The notes: a model not told the origin generated them from the sequence alone. Shown: positions 8,107 to 16,442, counted from the first letter of the stretch. The stretch: 32,421 nucleotides of DNA from Kiritimatiellia bacterium (GCA_007123265.1 SKLK01000067.1:1-32421), one strand, 5' to 3'. Numbers and translations are program-made.

Positions 8107-9435
8107 ATGTTTGATACCCTGACAGGATCCCTGCAAAAGATATTTAAGAACCTGCGCGGCTACGGCAAGTTATCCGAGAGTAATATTAAGGACGCCTTGC
8201 GCGAAGTCCGGTTGGCCTTACTGGAGGCGGACGTACATTTTGAGGTGGTACGCGATTTTGTAAAGCGCGTGCGCGAACAATGTATGGGCGAGGACGTGTT
8301 GGCTTCCATCACCCCGGGCCAGCAGGTGATCAAGCGTATCCACGACGAATTGGTGCGTTTGCTGGGCGAGAACCGGAAGGACTTCGATCTTAACGCGCGT
8401 CCAGCGGCGGTGATGTTGCTGGGCTTGCACGGTGCCGGTAAGACGACCACAGCCGGTAAATTGGCGGCCCGCTGGAAGAAGGAAGGGCGTAAGGTGATGT
8501 TGGTCGCCTGCGATATCCGCCGTCCGGCGGCGGTTGATCAGTTGCAAATTCTGGGCCGTCAGATCGGCGTGGACGTGATCCCGCCGGAACCCGGCGAAAG
8601 CGTCCCCGCGCTGGGACGCCGCGCCCGAAAAGCCGGTGAGGCCGCTGCGGTGGATGTCATGATCTACGACACCGGCGGCCGCTTCCAAGTGGACGAGGAA
8701 TTAGTCGACGAACTGCGTCAGCTAAAGTCAGCCATCGAACCGCAGAATGTGGCGCTGGTGGTGGATGCGGCGATTGGCCAGGAATCGGTGCATGTGGCCG
8801 AGACCTTTCATGAGGCCGTCGGTTTGACGGGGTTGATTTTGACCAAGCTGGACGGTGACGCGCGCGGTGGTGCCGCCTTGTCGATCCAGCAGGTGACCGG
8901 GTGCCCGATCCTTTTGGTCGGCGTCGGGGAGCGGGCCGAGGATCTGGAGCCGTTCTATCCCGATCGTATGGCCTCCCGCATCCTTGGCATGGGCGATGTG
9001 GTGAGCTTGGTGGAAAAGGCGCAATCGGTTGTCAACGAGCAGGATATGCTGCGCATGGAAGACCGGATGCGGAAGAATACCTTCAATTTCGAGGATTTTT
9101 TGGCGCAATTGGAGCAGATGGAAAAGATGGGGCCGCTGGAAAATCTCTTGGATATGTTGCCGGGCGGGATGGAGCTGCCTGAACAGGCGCGCCAGCAATT
9201 GGGCCAGAATTCGCAGAGCGAATGGGGGCGTGCCAAGGCCATCATTCAAAGCATGACCCCCAAAGAGCGTCGTAACCCGCTGTTGATCAAGGGCCGTCGC
9301 CGGGACCGGATTGCCCGGGGCAGCGGCACCGATATCCGGGCCGTGAACGATTTGCTGAAGCGGTTCGAGCAAATGAAGCGGATGACGAAAAAGATGAAAA
9401 AGATGGAAAAAAGGTTGCGTAAGAGCCGGAAGTGA
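8107..9435 (+). CDS. ffh: Signal recognition particle GTPase
   Basis: GLHGAGKTTTAGKLA, TKLDGDARGGAALS, PDRMASRILGMGD, and Met-rich M domain FEQMKRMTKKMKKMEK. Confidence 0.95.
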   Translation: MFDTLTGSLQKIFKNLRGYGKLSESNIKDALREVRLALLEADVHFEVVRDFVKRVREQCMGEDVLASITPGQQVIKRIHDELVRLLGENRKDFDLNARPAAVMLLGLHGAGKTTTAGKLAARWKKEGRKVMLVACDIRRPAAVDQLQILGRQIGVDVIPPEPGESVPALGRRARKAGEAAAVDVMIYDTGGRFQVDEELVDELRQLKSAIEPQNVALVVDAAIGQESVHVAETFHEAVGLTGLILTKLDGDARGGAALSIQQVTGCPILLVGVGERAEDLEPFYPDRMASRILGMGDVVSLVEKAQSVVNEQDMLRMEDRMRKNTFNFEDFLAQLEQMEKMGPLENLLDMLPGGMELPEQARQQLGQNSQSEWGRAKAIIQSMTPKERRNPLLIKGRRRDRIARGSGTDIRAVNDLLKRFEQMKRMTKKMKKMEKRLRKSRK

Positions 9436-9448
9436 GATACACACTTCC
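9428..9448 (+). terminator. Possible weak terminator/attenuator hairpin at end of ffh
   Basis: GGAAGTG-agataca-CACTTCC, 7-bp stem overlapping the ffh stop and followed by CTCTTTC. Confidence 0.35.
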
Positions 9449-9522
9449 CTCTTTCATCGGGAACACGTCTGTCTGCGCATCAGGTTGCGCGGGGCATCGT
9501 GTCCAGCGGAGGATTAAACGGC

Positions 9523-9915
9523 ATGGCGGTAAAAGTAAGATTACGGCGGATGGGCCGGAAAAATACCCCTTTCTATCGAGTGGTAGCAAGCGATTCGCGG
9601 TGTTCAAACACCGGACGATTTCTGGAGTCATTGGGGTGGTACGACCCGGTCAAAAAAGATGTGAACTATTCGCTGAACATGGAGCGGGTCGATTATTGGC
9701 AGCAAAACGGCGCCATTTTTTCCGATACCGTGAAGAGTTTGGTGCGCAAGGCGCGTAAGAATCAACACGTGGCGCCTGCGGCACCTGTAGCAGCGGAGGC
9801 TGTTGCACCGGTGGCAGAGGCGGCGCCCGTTGCGGAGACCGCGCCGGTAGCCGACGCTGAGGCGGAAGCGCCTGCGGCGACGGAAACGGAAGAAAAGCCG
9901 ACTGACGCGTCATGA
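9523..9915 (+). CDS. rpsP: 30S ribosomal protein S16 with Ala/Pro/Glu-rich C-terminal extension
   Basis: MAVKVRLRRMGRKNTPFYRVVASDSR...GRFLESLGWYDP; extension APAAPVAAEAVAPVAEAAPVAETAPVADAEAEAPAATETEE. Confidence 0.95.
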   Translation: MAVKVRLRRMGRKNTPFYRVVASDSRCSNTGRFLESLGWYDPVKKDVNYSLNMERVDYWQQNGAIFSDTVKSLVRKARKNQHVAPAAPVAAEAVAPVAEAAPVAETAPVADAEAEAPAATETEEKPTDAS

Positions 9916-10142
9916 AGCGGACGTTGCTGAATGTGGTACGACAACTGGTCGACCATCCGGCCGATGTGCGCTTGACAGAAATGCATGGTGCGACGACCTC
10001 GATTTATGAGCTGCGTTGTCACAGTGGCGATGTCGGAAAGATTATTGGAAAGGATGGCAAGACCGTCAGCGCCATCCGCACTTTAGCCGGTGTCATGGCC
10101 GTCCGGCGTGGCCGGAAAGCGGTGTTGGAAGTGGTGGAATAA
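9912..10142 (+). CDS. khpA: KH-domain RNA-binding protein (KhpA/YlqC family)
   Basis: GDVGKIIGKDGKTVSAIRTL KH GxxG motif; position directly after rpsP with ATGA overlap. Confidence 0.88.
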   Translation: MKRTLLNVVRQLVDHPADVRLTEMHGATTSIYELRCHSGDVGKIIGKDGKTVSAIRTLAGVMAVRRGRKAVLEVVE

Positions 10143-10148
10143 GCGCGA

Positions 10149-10832
10149 ATGAGCGCGCCACTCAAGATGGATGTGATCACCATCTTCCCGGGCATGTTAT
10201 CGGGCTTCTTGGGTGAAAGCATGATCAAGCGCGCGATGCAAGCGGGCTTGGTCGACCTGAATCCGGTGGATTTGCGGGATTTCACGCACGATACGCACCG
10301 CACCACGGATGATCGGCCGTACGGCGGTGGTCCCGGTATGGTGATGAAGCCGGAACCGATTTTTGAGGCCGTGGCGGCGGTGAAAACGACGGCGGCCCGG
10401 GTGATTTTGATGTCGCCTCAAGGGCGGCCTTTTTCGCAGGCGCTGGCGCGGGAGCTGGCGCAAGAGCGTCACTTGGTGTTCATTTGCGGACACTATGAAG
10501 GGGTCGACGAGCGAGTGCGCGAGGCCTTGGTGACGGACGAAATATCGATTGGCGACTATGTGTTGACCAACGGGGTGCTGCCGGCGGCGGTGGTGATTGA
10601 CGCGGTAACGCGGTTAATTCCCGGCGTGCTGGGGCATGATCAGTCGGCACAGGACGAGTCGTTTGCGGACGGATTGTTGGAGTATCCACAGTATACGCGT
10701 CCGCCGGTGTATGACGGTCGTAGTGTGCCGGACGTCTTGCTTTCGGGCGACCACGGCGCAGTTGAGACTTGGCGTCGTCAGCAGGCGCGGGAACGAACGC
10801 GACGCTGGCGACCGGATTTGTTGAAGGAATAG
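10149..10832 (+). CDS. trmD: tRNA (guanine-N1)-methyltransferase
   Basis: [68 protein letters not shown]. Confidence 0.97.
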   Translation: MSAPLKMDVITIFPGMLSGFLGESMIKRAMQAGLVDLNPVDLRDFTHDTHRTTDDRPYGGGPGMVMKPEPIFEAVAAVKTTAARVILMSPQGRPFSQALARELAQERHLVFICGHYEGVDERVREALVTDEISIGDYVLTNGVLPAAVVIDAVTRLIPGVLGHDQSAQDESFADGLLEYPQYTRPPVYDGRSVPDVLLSGDHGAVETWRRQQARERTRRWRPDLLKE

Positions 10833-10908
10833 TGGCCACGTAAGCGTGGTGACAAATAGAGCGGCATAAAGCTGCCAGACGGTATAAATAGAATTCGAGG
10901 ACTGGAAG

Positions 10909-11262
10909 ATGAATAACGCGATTCTTGATAAAATTAACCGGGAACAGCTCAAAGAAGAGGCCATTCCTGAATTTGGTGTCGGCGATACCGTCAGTGTCCA
11001 TGTCCGCATTCGCGAGGGCGATAAAGAGCGTATTCAGGTCTACACCGGTGTGGTGATTGCCCGTGATGGCAGCGGCTCCACCGAGACCTTCACCGTGCGC
11101 CGAATCTCCTACGGCGAAGGCGTCGAGCGCGTGTTCCCCATTCATGCGCCCACCGTGGCCAAGATCGAGGTCCAGCGGTTGGGTAAAGTGCGGCGCGCCA
11201 AGCTCTATTACTTGCGCAACTTGAGCGGTAAAAAGGCCCGCATCAAAGAGCGCCGCCCCTGA
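10909..11262 (+). CDS. rplS: 50S ribosomal protein L19
   Basis: [31 protein letters not shown]...[44 protein letters not shown]. Confidence 0.97.
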   Translation: MNNAILDKINREQLKEEAIPEFGVGDTVSVHVRIREGDKERIQVYTGVVIARDGSGSTETFTVRRISYGEGVERVFPIHAPTVAKIEVQRLGKVRRAKLYYLRNLSGKKARIKERRP

Positions 11263-11289
11263 TGCGGCGCGCCGGGCGCGGAGCAGCCC

Positions 11290-11928
11290 ATGCTTGCCTA
11301 CGAACGATCGGCTTGGAACGCAGGCGTCAAGCGATTGGCAGGGGTGGATGAAGCCGGTCGCGGCCCCTTGGCCGGTCCAGTAGTCGCAGCGGCGGTTCGA
11401 ATCGACCAGTCCTGGTTGGATTCCCCATCGGCGCCCAACGAACTTTCGGCGATTGCCGATTCCAAAAAATGCACCGCCCGTCGGCGTGAGCGGCTGTACG
11501 CATTTTTGACCGAATGGCCCCACGTTCACTATGCCGTGGCGACGATCCCGCCCGAAACCATTGACGCCATCAACATTCTGCAAGCTACCCACCGCGCCAT
11601 GGCCGAGGCGCTGGCCGGTTTGCGACCGGCTGCGGAGCATGCCTTGATCGATGGGCGGCCGGTGCCCGGTTTACCTTGTCCCTCCACCGCCATCGTCGGT
11701 GGCGATGGCCTGAGCCTATTGATCGCGGCCGCGAGTATCCTCGCCAAAGTGACCCGGGACCGGATCATGCTGGAGTGGGACGCGATCTATCCGCATTACG
11801 GCTTTGCCGCGCACAAAGGCTACGGGACCCAAGCCCATTTGGCAGCCCTGCGTCAACACGGGCCGTGCCCGTTGCACCGCCGCAGTTTTGCTCCAGTTGC
11901 CCAATGCCTCAGCGAGACGGAGCCATGA
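11290..11928 (+). CDS. rnhB: Ribonuclease HII
   Basis: [51 protein letters not shown]. Confidence 0.96.
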   Translation: MLAYERSAWNAGVKRLAGVDEAGRGPLAGPVVAAAVRIDQSWLDSPSAPNELSAIADSKKCTARRRERLYAFLTEWPHVHYAVATIPPETIDAINILQATHRAMAEALAGLRPAAEHALIDGRPVPGLPCPSTAIVGGDGLSLLIAAASILAKVTRDRIMLEWDAIYPHYGFAAHKGYGTQAHLAALRQHGPCPLHRRSFAPVAQCLSETEP

Positions 11929-12344
11929 TCGGCCATTGGTTCCGGCGCCGCACCCAACCGGCCCATCTCCGCACCGGCGAATGGGGCGAGCGGGTCGCGT
12001 CCCGGTATTTGCGGCGACAGGGCTACAAGGTGCTGCGACAGCGAAGGCGGGTTGGCCGGGCGGAAATCGATCTGATTGTCCGGCGCAAGTCGCTGCTGGT
12101 ATTCGTAGAAGTCAAAACCCGCGCCTCCGAGGTGATGGGGCGCCCGCTGGCGGCGGTGGATCGCAAGAAGCAGCGGCTGTTGGCCATTGCGGCGCTTCGG
12201 TACATGCGCCGGTTACGGGTTAAACCGGCCCTATTCCGCTTCGACGTGATCGAAGTCATTGGCACCGAGGACGCCGGTCGCCCGGAAATCCGGCATATCG
12301 AAAACGCATTCAACCTGCCCCCCGGCTACCGTGTGCCGTGGTGA
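11925..12344 (+). CDS. yraN: UPF0102/YraN family endonuclease-like protein
   Basis: GEWGERVASRYLRRQGYKVLRQRRRVGRAEIDLIVRRKSLLVFVEVKTRA; ATGA overlap with rnhB. Confidence 0.9.
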   Translation: MIGHWFRRRTQPAHLRTGEWGERVASRYLRRQGYKVLRQRRRVGRAEIDLIVRRKSLLVFVEVKTRASEVMGRPLAAVDRKKQRLLAIAALRYMRRLRVKPALFRFDVIEVIGTEDAGRPEIRHIENAFNLPPGYRVPW

Positions 12345-12460
12345 GTCCGGGGTTTGCTTTTCTGCCGAACCGTTGTTCCGGTGGGTGACTACCCCCGCTT
12401 TGGAGTTGCAGGATGGCCAGACACTGTTCATCGTTGGCCCATTATGCATGTTGCTTTCTT
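12344..12460. repeat. Left copy of ~117-bp direct repeat (98-bp core 12363-12460)
   Basis: Core is 97/98 identical to 13618-13715 (offset 1255); single core difference C12389 vs T13644. The preceding 19 nt align without gaps but with 8 mismatches. Includes a duplicated ATGCATGTTGCTTTCTT gene start. Confidence 0.95.
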
Positions 12461-12568
12461 CCTGAGTTCAACACCCCTAATAAAAGCGCTCAAGACCCCT
12501 TTAAACATCGGATTACCCTTTTAGGTTGCTTGGCGATGCTTGAAAGAGCGCAATCTGCGTCAGAACGT

Positions 12569-12604
12569 GAGATAAGGGCGAAAGATTAAGGCGAAAGACA
12601 AGGG
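12569..12604. repeat. Left arm of ~36-bp inverted repeat
   Basis: GAGATAAGGGCGAAAGATTAAGGCGAAAGACAAGGG; reverse complement of 13427-13462 with 2 mismatches. Confidence 0.95.
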
Positions 12605-12609
12605 TTGAG

Positions 12610-13368
12610 ATGATGGCGCGTTACTTCCCGCATGAACAGCTTGATGTATACGGTGTTGCATTGAGGTTCGCAACGCTTGCGGACAGAATGTTGTCCACAT
12701 GGGAATCCTCCTGGGCTGTGCACAGTCAGTTTGACCGTGCGGTTGAGAGTATGGTGACCAATTTAGCCAAGGCCGCACGCCTTCGCGCCAGCGATGCCGG
12801 GATTTACAGCTTGGAGTGTTCGCTGGGGTCTGTTCTGGAATGCGCGGCATGCATGGATGTGGCTTTCTGCCGCGGATTGGTGGATGCGACGAGGATGAAC
12901 TCAGCCAAAGACCTGCTTCGGCAGATTGCCCGTATGGAGGTCGGATTACGCAAATCCTGGGATGCGTGTGTCAGTGAGCAACCTGACGCATATGGTGCGG
13001 ACTCAGAGAGATACTTCCGACACGAGACACTCGAAGTCTATCAACGCTCCCTGCAGATGCACGAGGCCTTGCATGCCATTTGGCAGATGGGTCAAAAGCG
13101 ATCGAGGCATGTAAAGAGAATCGATGAACTGACGACCAGCCTGACACTGAATATCGCGGAAGGTAACGGACGGTTCTCGAAGGTTGATCACCGCAATTTC
13201 ATCGGCACTGCAGAGGACGCAGCAACCAAGCTTGCCGCCTACCTGGATCTGCTTGCACCTGCGGCGCTGGTCGATACTAAACAAGTCAAGTGCTACTTGC
13301 GTGAAGTCATGGCTATGTTGTCCGGGCTGAGAGGGTATCTGGGTGAGTCGCGCAATGGGGAGCGATGA
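12610..13368 (+). CDS. Double-domain four-helix-bundle protein (23S rRNA intervening-sequence / S23-like)
   Basis: Two tandem related halves: YFPHEQLDVYGVALRF... and YFRHETLEVYQRSLQM...SLTLNIAEGNGRFSKVDHRNFIGTAEDAATKLAAYLDL; the second has the canonical S..NIAEG.GR signature. Confidence 0.85.
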   Translation: MMARYFPHEQLDVYGVALRFATLADRMLSTWESSWAVHSQFDRAVESMVTNLAKAARLRASDAGIYSLECSLGSVLECAACMDVAFCRGLVDATRMNSAKDLLRQIARMEVGLRKSWDACVSEQPDAYGADSERYFRHETLEVYQRSLQMHEALHAIWQMGQKRSRHVKRIDELTTSLTLNIAEGNGRFSKVDHRNFIGTAEDAATKLAAYLDLLAPAALVDTKQVKCYLREVMAMLSGLRGYLGESRNGER

Positions 13369-13426
13369 ATCAGGAAACGGTCGTTCGACGAGTTCAGAAA
13401 GAAGATTAAGATGAAGCGATCTTATT

Positions 13427-13462
13427 CCCTTGTCTTTCGCCTTCATCTTTCGCCTTTATCTC
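13427..13462. repeat. Right arm of ~36-bp inverted repeat
   Basis: CCCTTGTCTTTCGCCTTCATCTTTCGCCTTTATCTC pairs with 12569-12604. Confidence 0.95.
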
Positions 13463-13598
13463 TGGCTGCGGAAAGATGGCCGGTAAGAAAAAGAGGGGAG
13501 CAACTCTAATCCAGGTTAATCCGATGCAGAAATGGAAATAACATGAGCCGGGACTTCGATTAAGATTTCGCCTCGGGTGTCCCAATCCTGAACTCAGG

Positions 13599-13715
13599 AG
13601 TCCGCGGTTTTTCCCCATGCCGAACCGTTGTTCCGGTGGGTGATTACCCCCGCTTTGGAGTTGCAGGATGGCCAGACACTGTTCATCGTTGGCCCATTAT
13701 GCATGTTGCTTTCTT
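13599..13715. repeat. Right copy of ~117-bp direct repeat
   Basis: 98-bp core 13618-13715 is 97/98 identical to 12363-12460; contains the leader and first codons of the intact glycosyltransferase gene. Confidence 0.95.
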
Positions 13716-14796
13716 GATGCAAAACACCGGTTCGATTTACGGGGCGGAACGAGCCACCCTGGATACCATTGGTCTTCTGACGCGCGCGTCGGATATCCGC
13801 GTGTCGGTGTGGTTGATCCACGAAACCCGGGTCCAAGACCGGCCCCGCGATTTAGCCGACGCCCTTGCGGCGTTGAACGTGACGTTGCAGGAATTTCCCG
13901 TTAACCGGGCTTTGTCCCCGTCGCTCATGCGCGAGATACGCCGGGCGGTCGATACGCAGCAGGTCGATATCCTGCATACCGTCGGCTACAAAGCCGATAT
14001 TCATGGCGGCAGCGCGGTGGGGTGGGGGCGGGTGCGGCCCGTGGTCAGCACCGTGCATGGCTGGCTGTTTCGGCCGGATCGCAAGGAACGCTTCTATCAC
14101 TGGCTGAACCTGCTTTGGCTGCGGCGTTTTCCGCGGGTCATTGTGTTGTCGCGCTATTATCAGGATTACGTCCTTCGAAAAGGGATATCCGCCGATCGGG
14201 TGCGCCGGATTCCGTCCGGTTTCGAGGCGGGCCCGTTCCAGCCCCGTACGCCCGATGGGAGCGGGTTCACATGGGGCATGCTGGGACGGTTGAGCGAAGA
14301 AAAGAATCATCCATTGTTCATCGATGCGATGGCGCTCTTGCATGAGCGTGGCTATGCGGTGAAGGGGATCATTGCGGGAACGGGACCCCTCGATGATACG
14401 ATTCGTGCCCGGATCGCCGCGCGCGATCTGTCGGACGTCATCCATATGAAGGGGTATATGCCAACATCCACGTTTTTTGAGCAGGTGGATGCCTTGGCCG
14501 TGTGTTCACGGATTGAGAATTTGCCCTACAGCGTTTTGGAAGCCATGGCCCGTGGCGTGCCGGTGCAGGCCACCCACGTGGGTGGCTTGCCCGATTTGAT
14601 CGAGGACGGGGTGACGGGCGTTCTGGTGCCGTCGGATGATCCGGGCGCCTGGGCGGATCGCGCCGCCGAGTGGACGCAAGACGAGGCCTGTTATCGCCGG
14701 TTTGCGACCGCAGCACGGGCCAAGTTTGAGCGGGAATTTTCGTCGGCGCAACATCTTGAGGCCCATCGACGGCTGTACGAGGAGCTGATTTCGTGA
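13699..14796 (+). CDS. Glycosyltransferase family 4-like / group 1 glycosyltransferase
   Basis: MHVAFLMQNTGSIYGAERATLDTI... GMLGRLSEEKNHPLFIDAMALL...RIENLPYSVLEAMARGVPVQATHVGGLPDLIEDGVTGVLVPSDDP. ATG at 13699 preferred over 13636. Confidence 0.9.
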   Translation: MHVAFLMQNTGSIYGAERATLDTIGLLTRASDIRVSVWLIHETRVQDRPRDLADALAALNVTLQEFPVNRALSPSLMREIRRAVDTQQVDILHTVGYKADIHGGSAVGWGRVRPVVSTVHGWLFRPDRKERFYHWLNLLWLRRFPRVIVLSRYYQDYVLRKGISADRVRRIPSGFEAGPFQPRTPDGSGFTWGMLGRLSEEKNHPLFIDAMALLHERGYAVKGIIAGTGPLDDTIRARIAARDLSDVIHMKGYMPTSTFFEQVDALAVCSRIENLPYSVLEAMARGVPVQATHVGGLPDLIEDGVTGVLVPSDDPGAWADRAAEWTQDEACYRRFATAARAKFEREFSSAQHLEAHRRLYEELIS

Positions 14797-15383
14797 AGCG
14801 GGGCATTCGAATCACCGGTGGCCAGTATCGGGGACGTTACCTCGATGTGCCGCGTGGGGCGTTGGTGCGGCCCACCCAGGAACGGGTGCGCGAAGCCCTG
14901 TTTTCGGCGTTGGGTCAGGATTGGAGCGGGCGCACGGTGCTGGACCTGTTCGCCGGCTCGGGAGCGATGGGGTTGGAGGCATGGAGCCGGGGCGCCGACC
15001 GGGTCTGTTGGGTCGAACAGGATGCGCGCGCGTTTGCGTGTTTACAAGCCAATCTGCGGCAATTGGGGGTGCCGACGAATGAGGGGCAGGCCGTCCGCAG
15101 CAGCGTGGAACGCTTTCTGCGTCGCCCGTCGCCTGCCTTTGACTTCGTTCTTGCTGATCCACCGTACGATGCGCATACTTCCGAGCATTCACTTATTTTG
15201 CTGTTGCAGGCCATTGCCGCAGCGGGCTGTGTCGCGGACGGCGGATGGTTTATTCTGGAACAACGGGCCACCACGCCGGTTCAGTGCGTAGACCCGTGGG
15301 GGGTGGCAAAAGAAAAAGTCTATGGCGAGACCCGGTTGATTTTCTATCGAGCAACCGGCCCAATCACAAAGAGCGAACCATGA
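14793..15383 (+). CDS. rsmD: 16S rRNA (guanine966-N2)-methyltransferase
   Basis: RITGGQYRGRYLDVP...VRPTQERVREALFSALG, LDLFAGSGAMGLEAWSRGA, VLADPPYD. GTG start overlapping the upstream stop. Confidence 0.93.
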   Translation: MKRGIRITGGQYRGRYLDVPRGALVRPTQERVREALFSALGQDWSGRTVLDLFAGSGAMGLEAWSRGADRVCWVEQDARAFACLQANLRQLGVPTNEGQAVRSSVERFLRRPSPAFDFVLADPPYDAHTSEHSLILLLQAIAAAGCVADGGWFILEQRATTPVQCVDPWGVAKEKVYGETRLIFYRATGPITKSEP

Positions 15384-15892
15384 ATGCGGCTATTTATCCT
15401 GGAACCTTTGATCCGTTGACCTTCGGCCACTTGGATGTGATCGAGCGGGCCTCGCGCATATTTGACCGGTTAATTGTCGCGGTTGGCGTCAATGCTAGTA
15501 AAGAGCCGCTATTTACCATTCAGGAGCGGATGGATCTCGTGCGCGAAGTGGTGGCGCCACTCGCGAATGTGGAGGTCGACTCCTTCGACGGGCTTCTGGT
15601 TGAGTACTGCCGCCGCAAGCAGGTGCACGCGCTGATTCGCGGGCTACGCGCCTTTTCGGACTTTGAGTACGAATTTCAAATGGCCCTCACCAATCGTAAG
15701 TTAGCGCCCGAAATTGAGACCATCTTCTTGATGCCGAAGGAAACGCATAGTTATTTAAGCTCCAGCATGGTGCGGGGAATCGCCGCTATGAAGGGGAATA
15801 TCGAGGAGTTTGTTCCCCCCGCCGTCCGCGAGGCCCTGGAACGACGGGTGGTGCCCCGCGTGATTCGGAACGATGCGGCCTCAGAGGAGTAG
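15380..15892 (+). CDS. coaD: Phosphopantetheine adenylyltransferase
   Basis: AIYPGTFDPLTFGHLDVIERA, RGLRAFSDFEYEFQMALTNRKL, YLSSSMVRGIA; ATGA overlap with rsmD. Confidence 0.96.
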   Translation: MNAAIYPGTFDPLTFGHLDVIERASRIFDRLIVAVGVNASKEPLFTIQERMDLVREVVAPLANVEVDSFDGLLVEYCRRKQVHALIRGLRAFSDFEYEFQMALTNRKLAPEIETIFLMPKETHSYLSSSMVRGIAAMKGNIEEFVPPAVREALERRVVPRVIRNDAASEE

Positions 15893-15903
15893 GGAGTTAG
15901 GCG

Positions 15904-16407
15904 ATGGCCGAACGATTAATTATTGATATCCAGAAGATTTCCGAGGATGGGTCGACCTACGAAGGTCAGTTGCCCCCGGAAATTTTGGACCTCGCAGAGG
16001 ATAAATTCATCCAGCCGGAGGGGACGGTGGACTATGCCTTGACCGCCCAAGTGGTCTCGGATCAGTTGATTGTGCAGGGGACGATCGAGACCCAACTGCG
16101 CTTGTGCTGTGTGCGATGTGCAGAATTTTTCTCGACAACCGTGCAACTTTCCTCTTTTCTACGCGCTTACACCATCCAATCCAGCTGGGAAACGATCGAT
16201 CTTTCCGACGATATCCGCGAGGAAATACTGCTTATGGTGCCGTATTATCCAAAGGGGGAAGTGGATGAGAATGAGGTGTGTAAAGAATGTGGAAAGTGTA
16301 TGCGATCGGAGGAAGCTGAGTCATCCGCTGAGCGTGATACCTCAGGAGTTTGGGATTCATTGAATCAATTGCAGGTAAAGAGACAGGCGCGCGATGAGGG
16401 GGCGTAA
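15904..16407 (+). CDS. DUF177/YceD family protein
   Basis: CVRCAEFF...[15 protein letters not shown]...CKECGKC, directly upstream of rpmF, as expected for YceD. Confidence 0.82.
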   Translation: MAERLIIDIQKISEDGSTYEGQLPPEILDLAEDKFIQPEGTVDYALTAQVVSDQLIVQGTIETQLRLCCVRCAEFFSTTVQLSSFLRAYTIQSSWETIDLSDDIREEILLMVPYYPKGEVDENEVCKECGKCMRSEEAESSAERDTSGVWDSLNQLQVKRQARDEGA

Positions 16408-16442
16408 GCCCGTCACAAAGAATAGAGAGCAGGAGCAGTGTC

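Larger units (their letters stand above)
12461..13598. mobile_element. Putative IVS-like insertion element with TIR CCTGAGTTCA/TGAACTCAGG carrying a double four-helix-bundle gene
   Basis: Perfect 10-bp inverted ends (12461-12470 / 13589-13598) exactly at the borders of the flanking direct repeats, plus an internal ~36-bp inverted repeat around the ORF. Confidence 0.7.

Noticed and set aside
8728-9444. 238-aa minus-strand ORF
   Set aside because: Antisense to the M/G domains of ffh; His/Leu-rich shadow translation.
10480-11640. 386-aa minus-strand ORF
   Set aside because: Antisense to trmD, rplS and rnhB, which are unmistakable; low-complexity translation without family features. A GC-rich shadow ORF.
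12461-13598. Classical IS element
   Set aside because: No DDE/DEDD, HUH or serine/tyrosine recombinase ORF within the insert; the only gene is the four-helix-bundle protein, and the duplication is far longer than usual IS target duplications.
12344-13715. Diversity-generating retroelement (because of the Avd-like fold)
   Set aside because: No reverse transcriptase ORF and no TR/VR pair with adenine-specific differences; the repeats are near identical with a single C/T difference.
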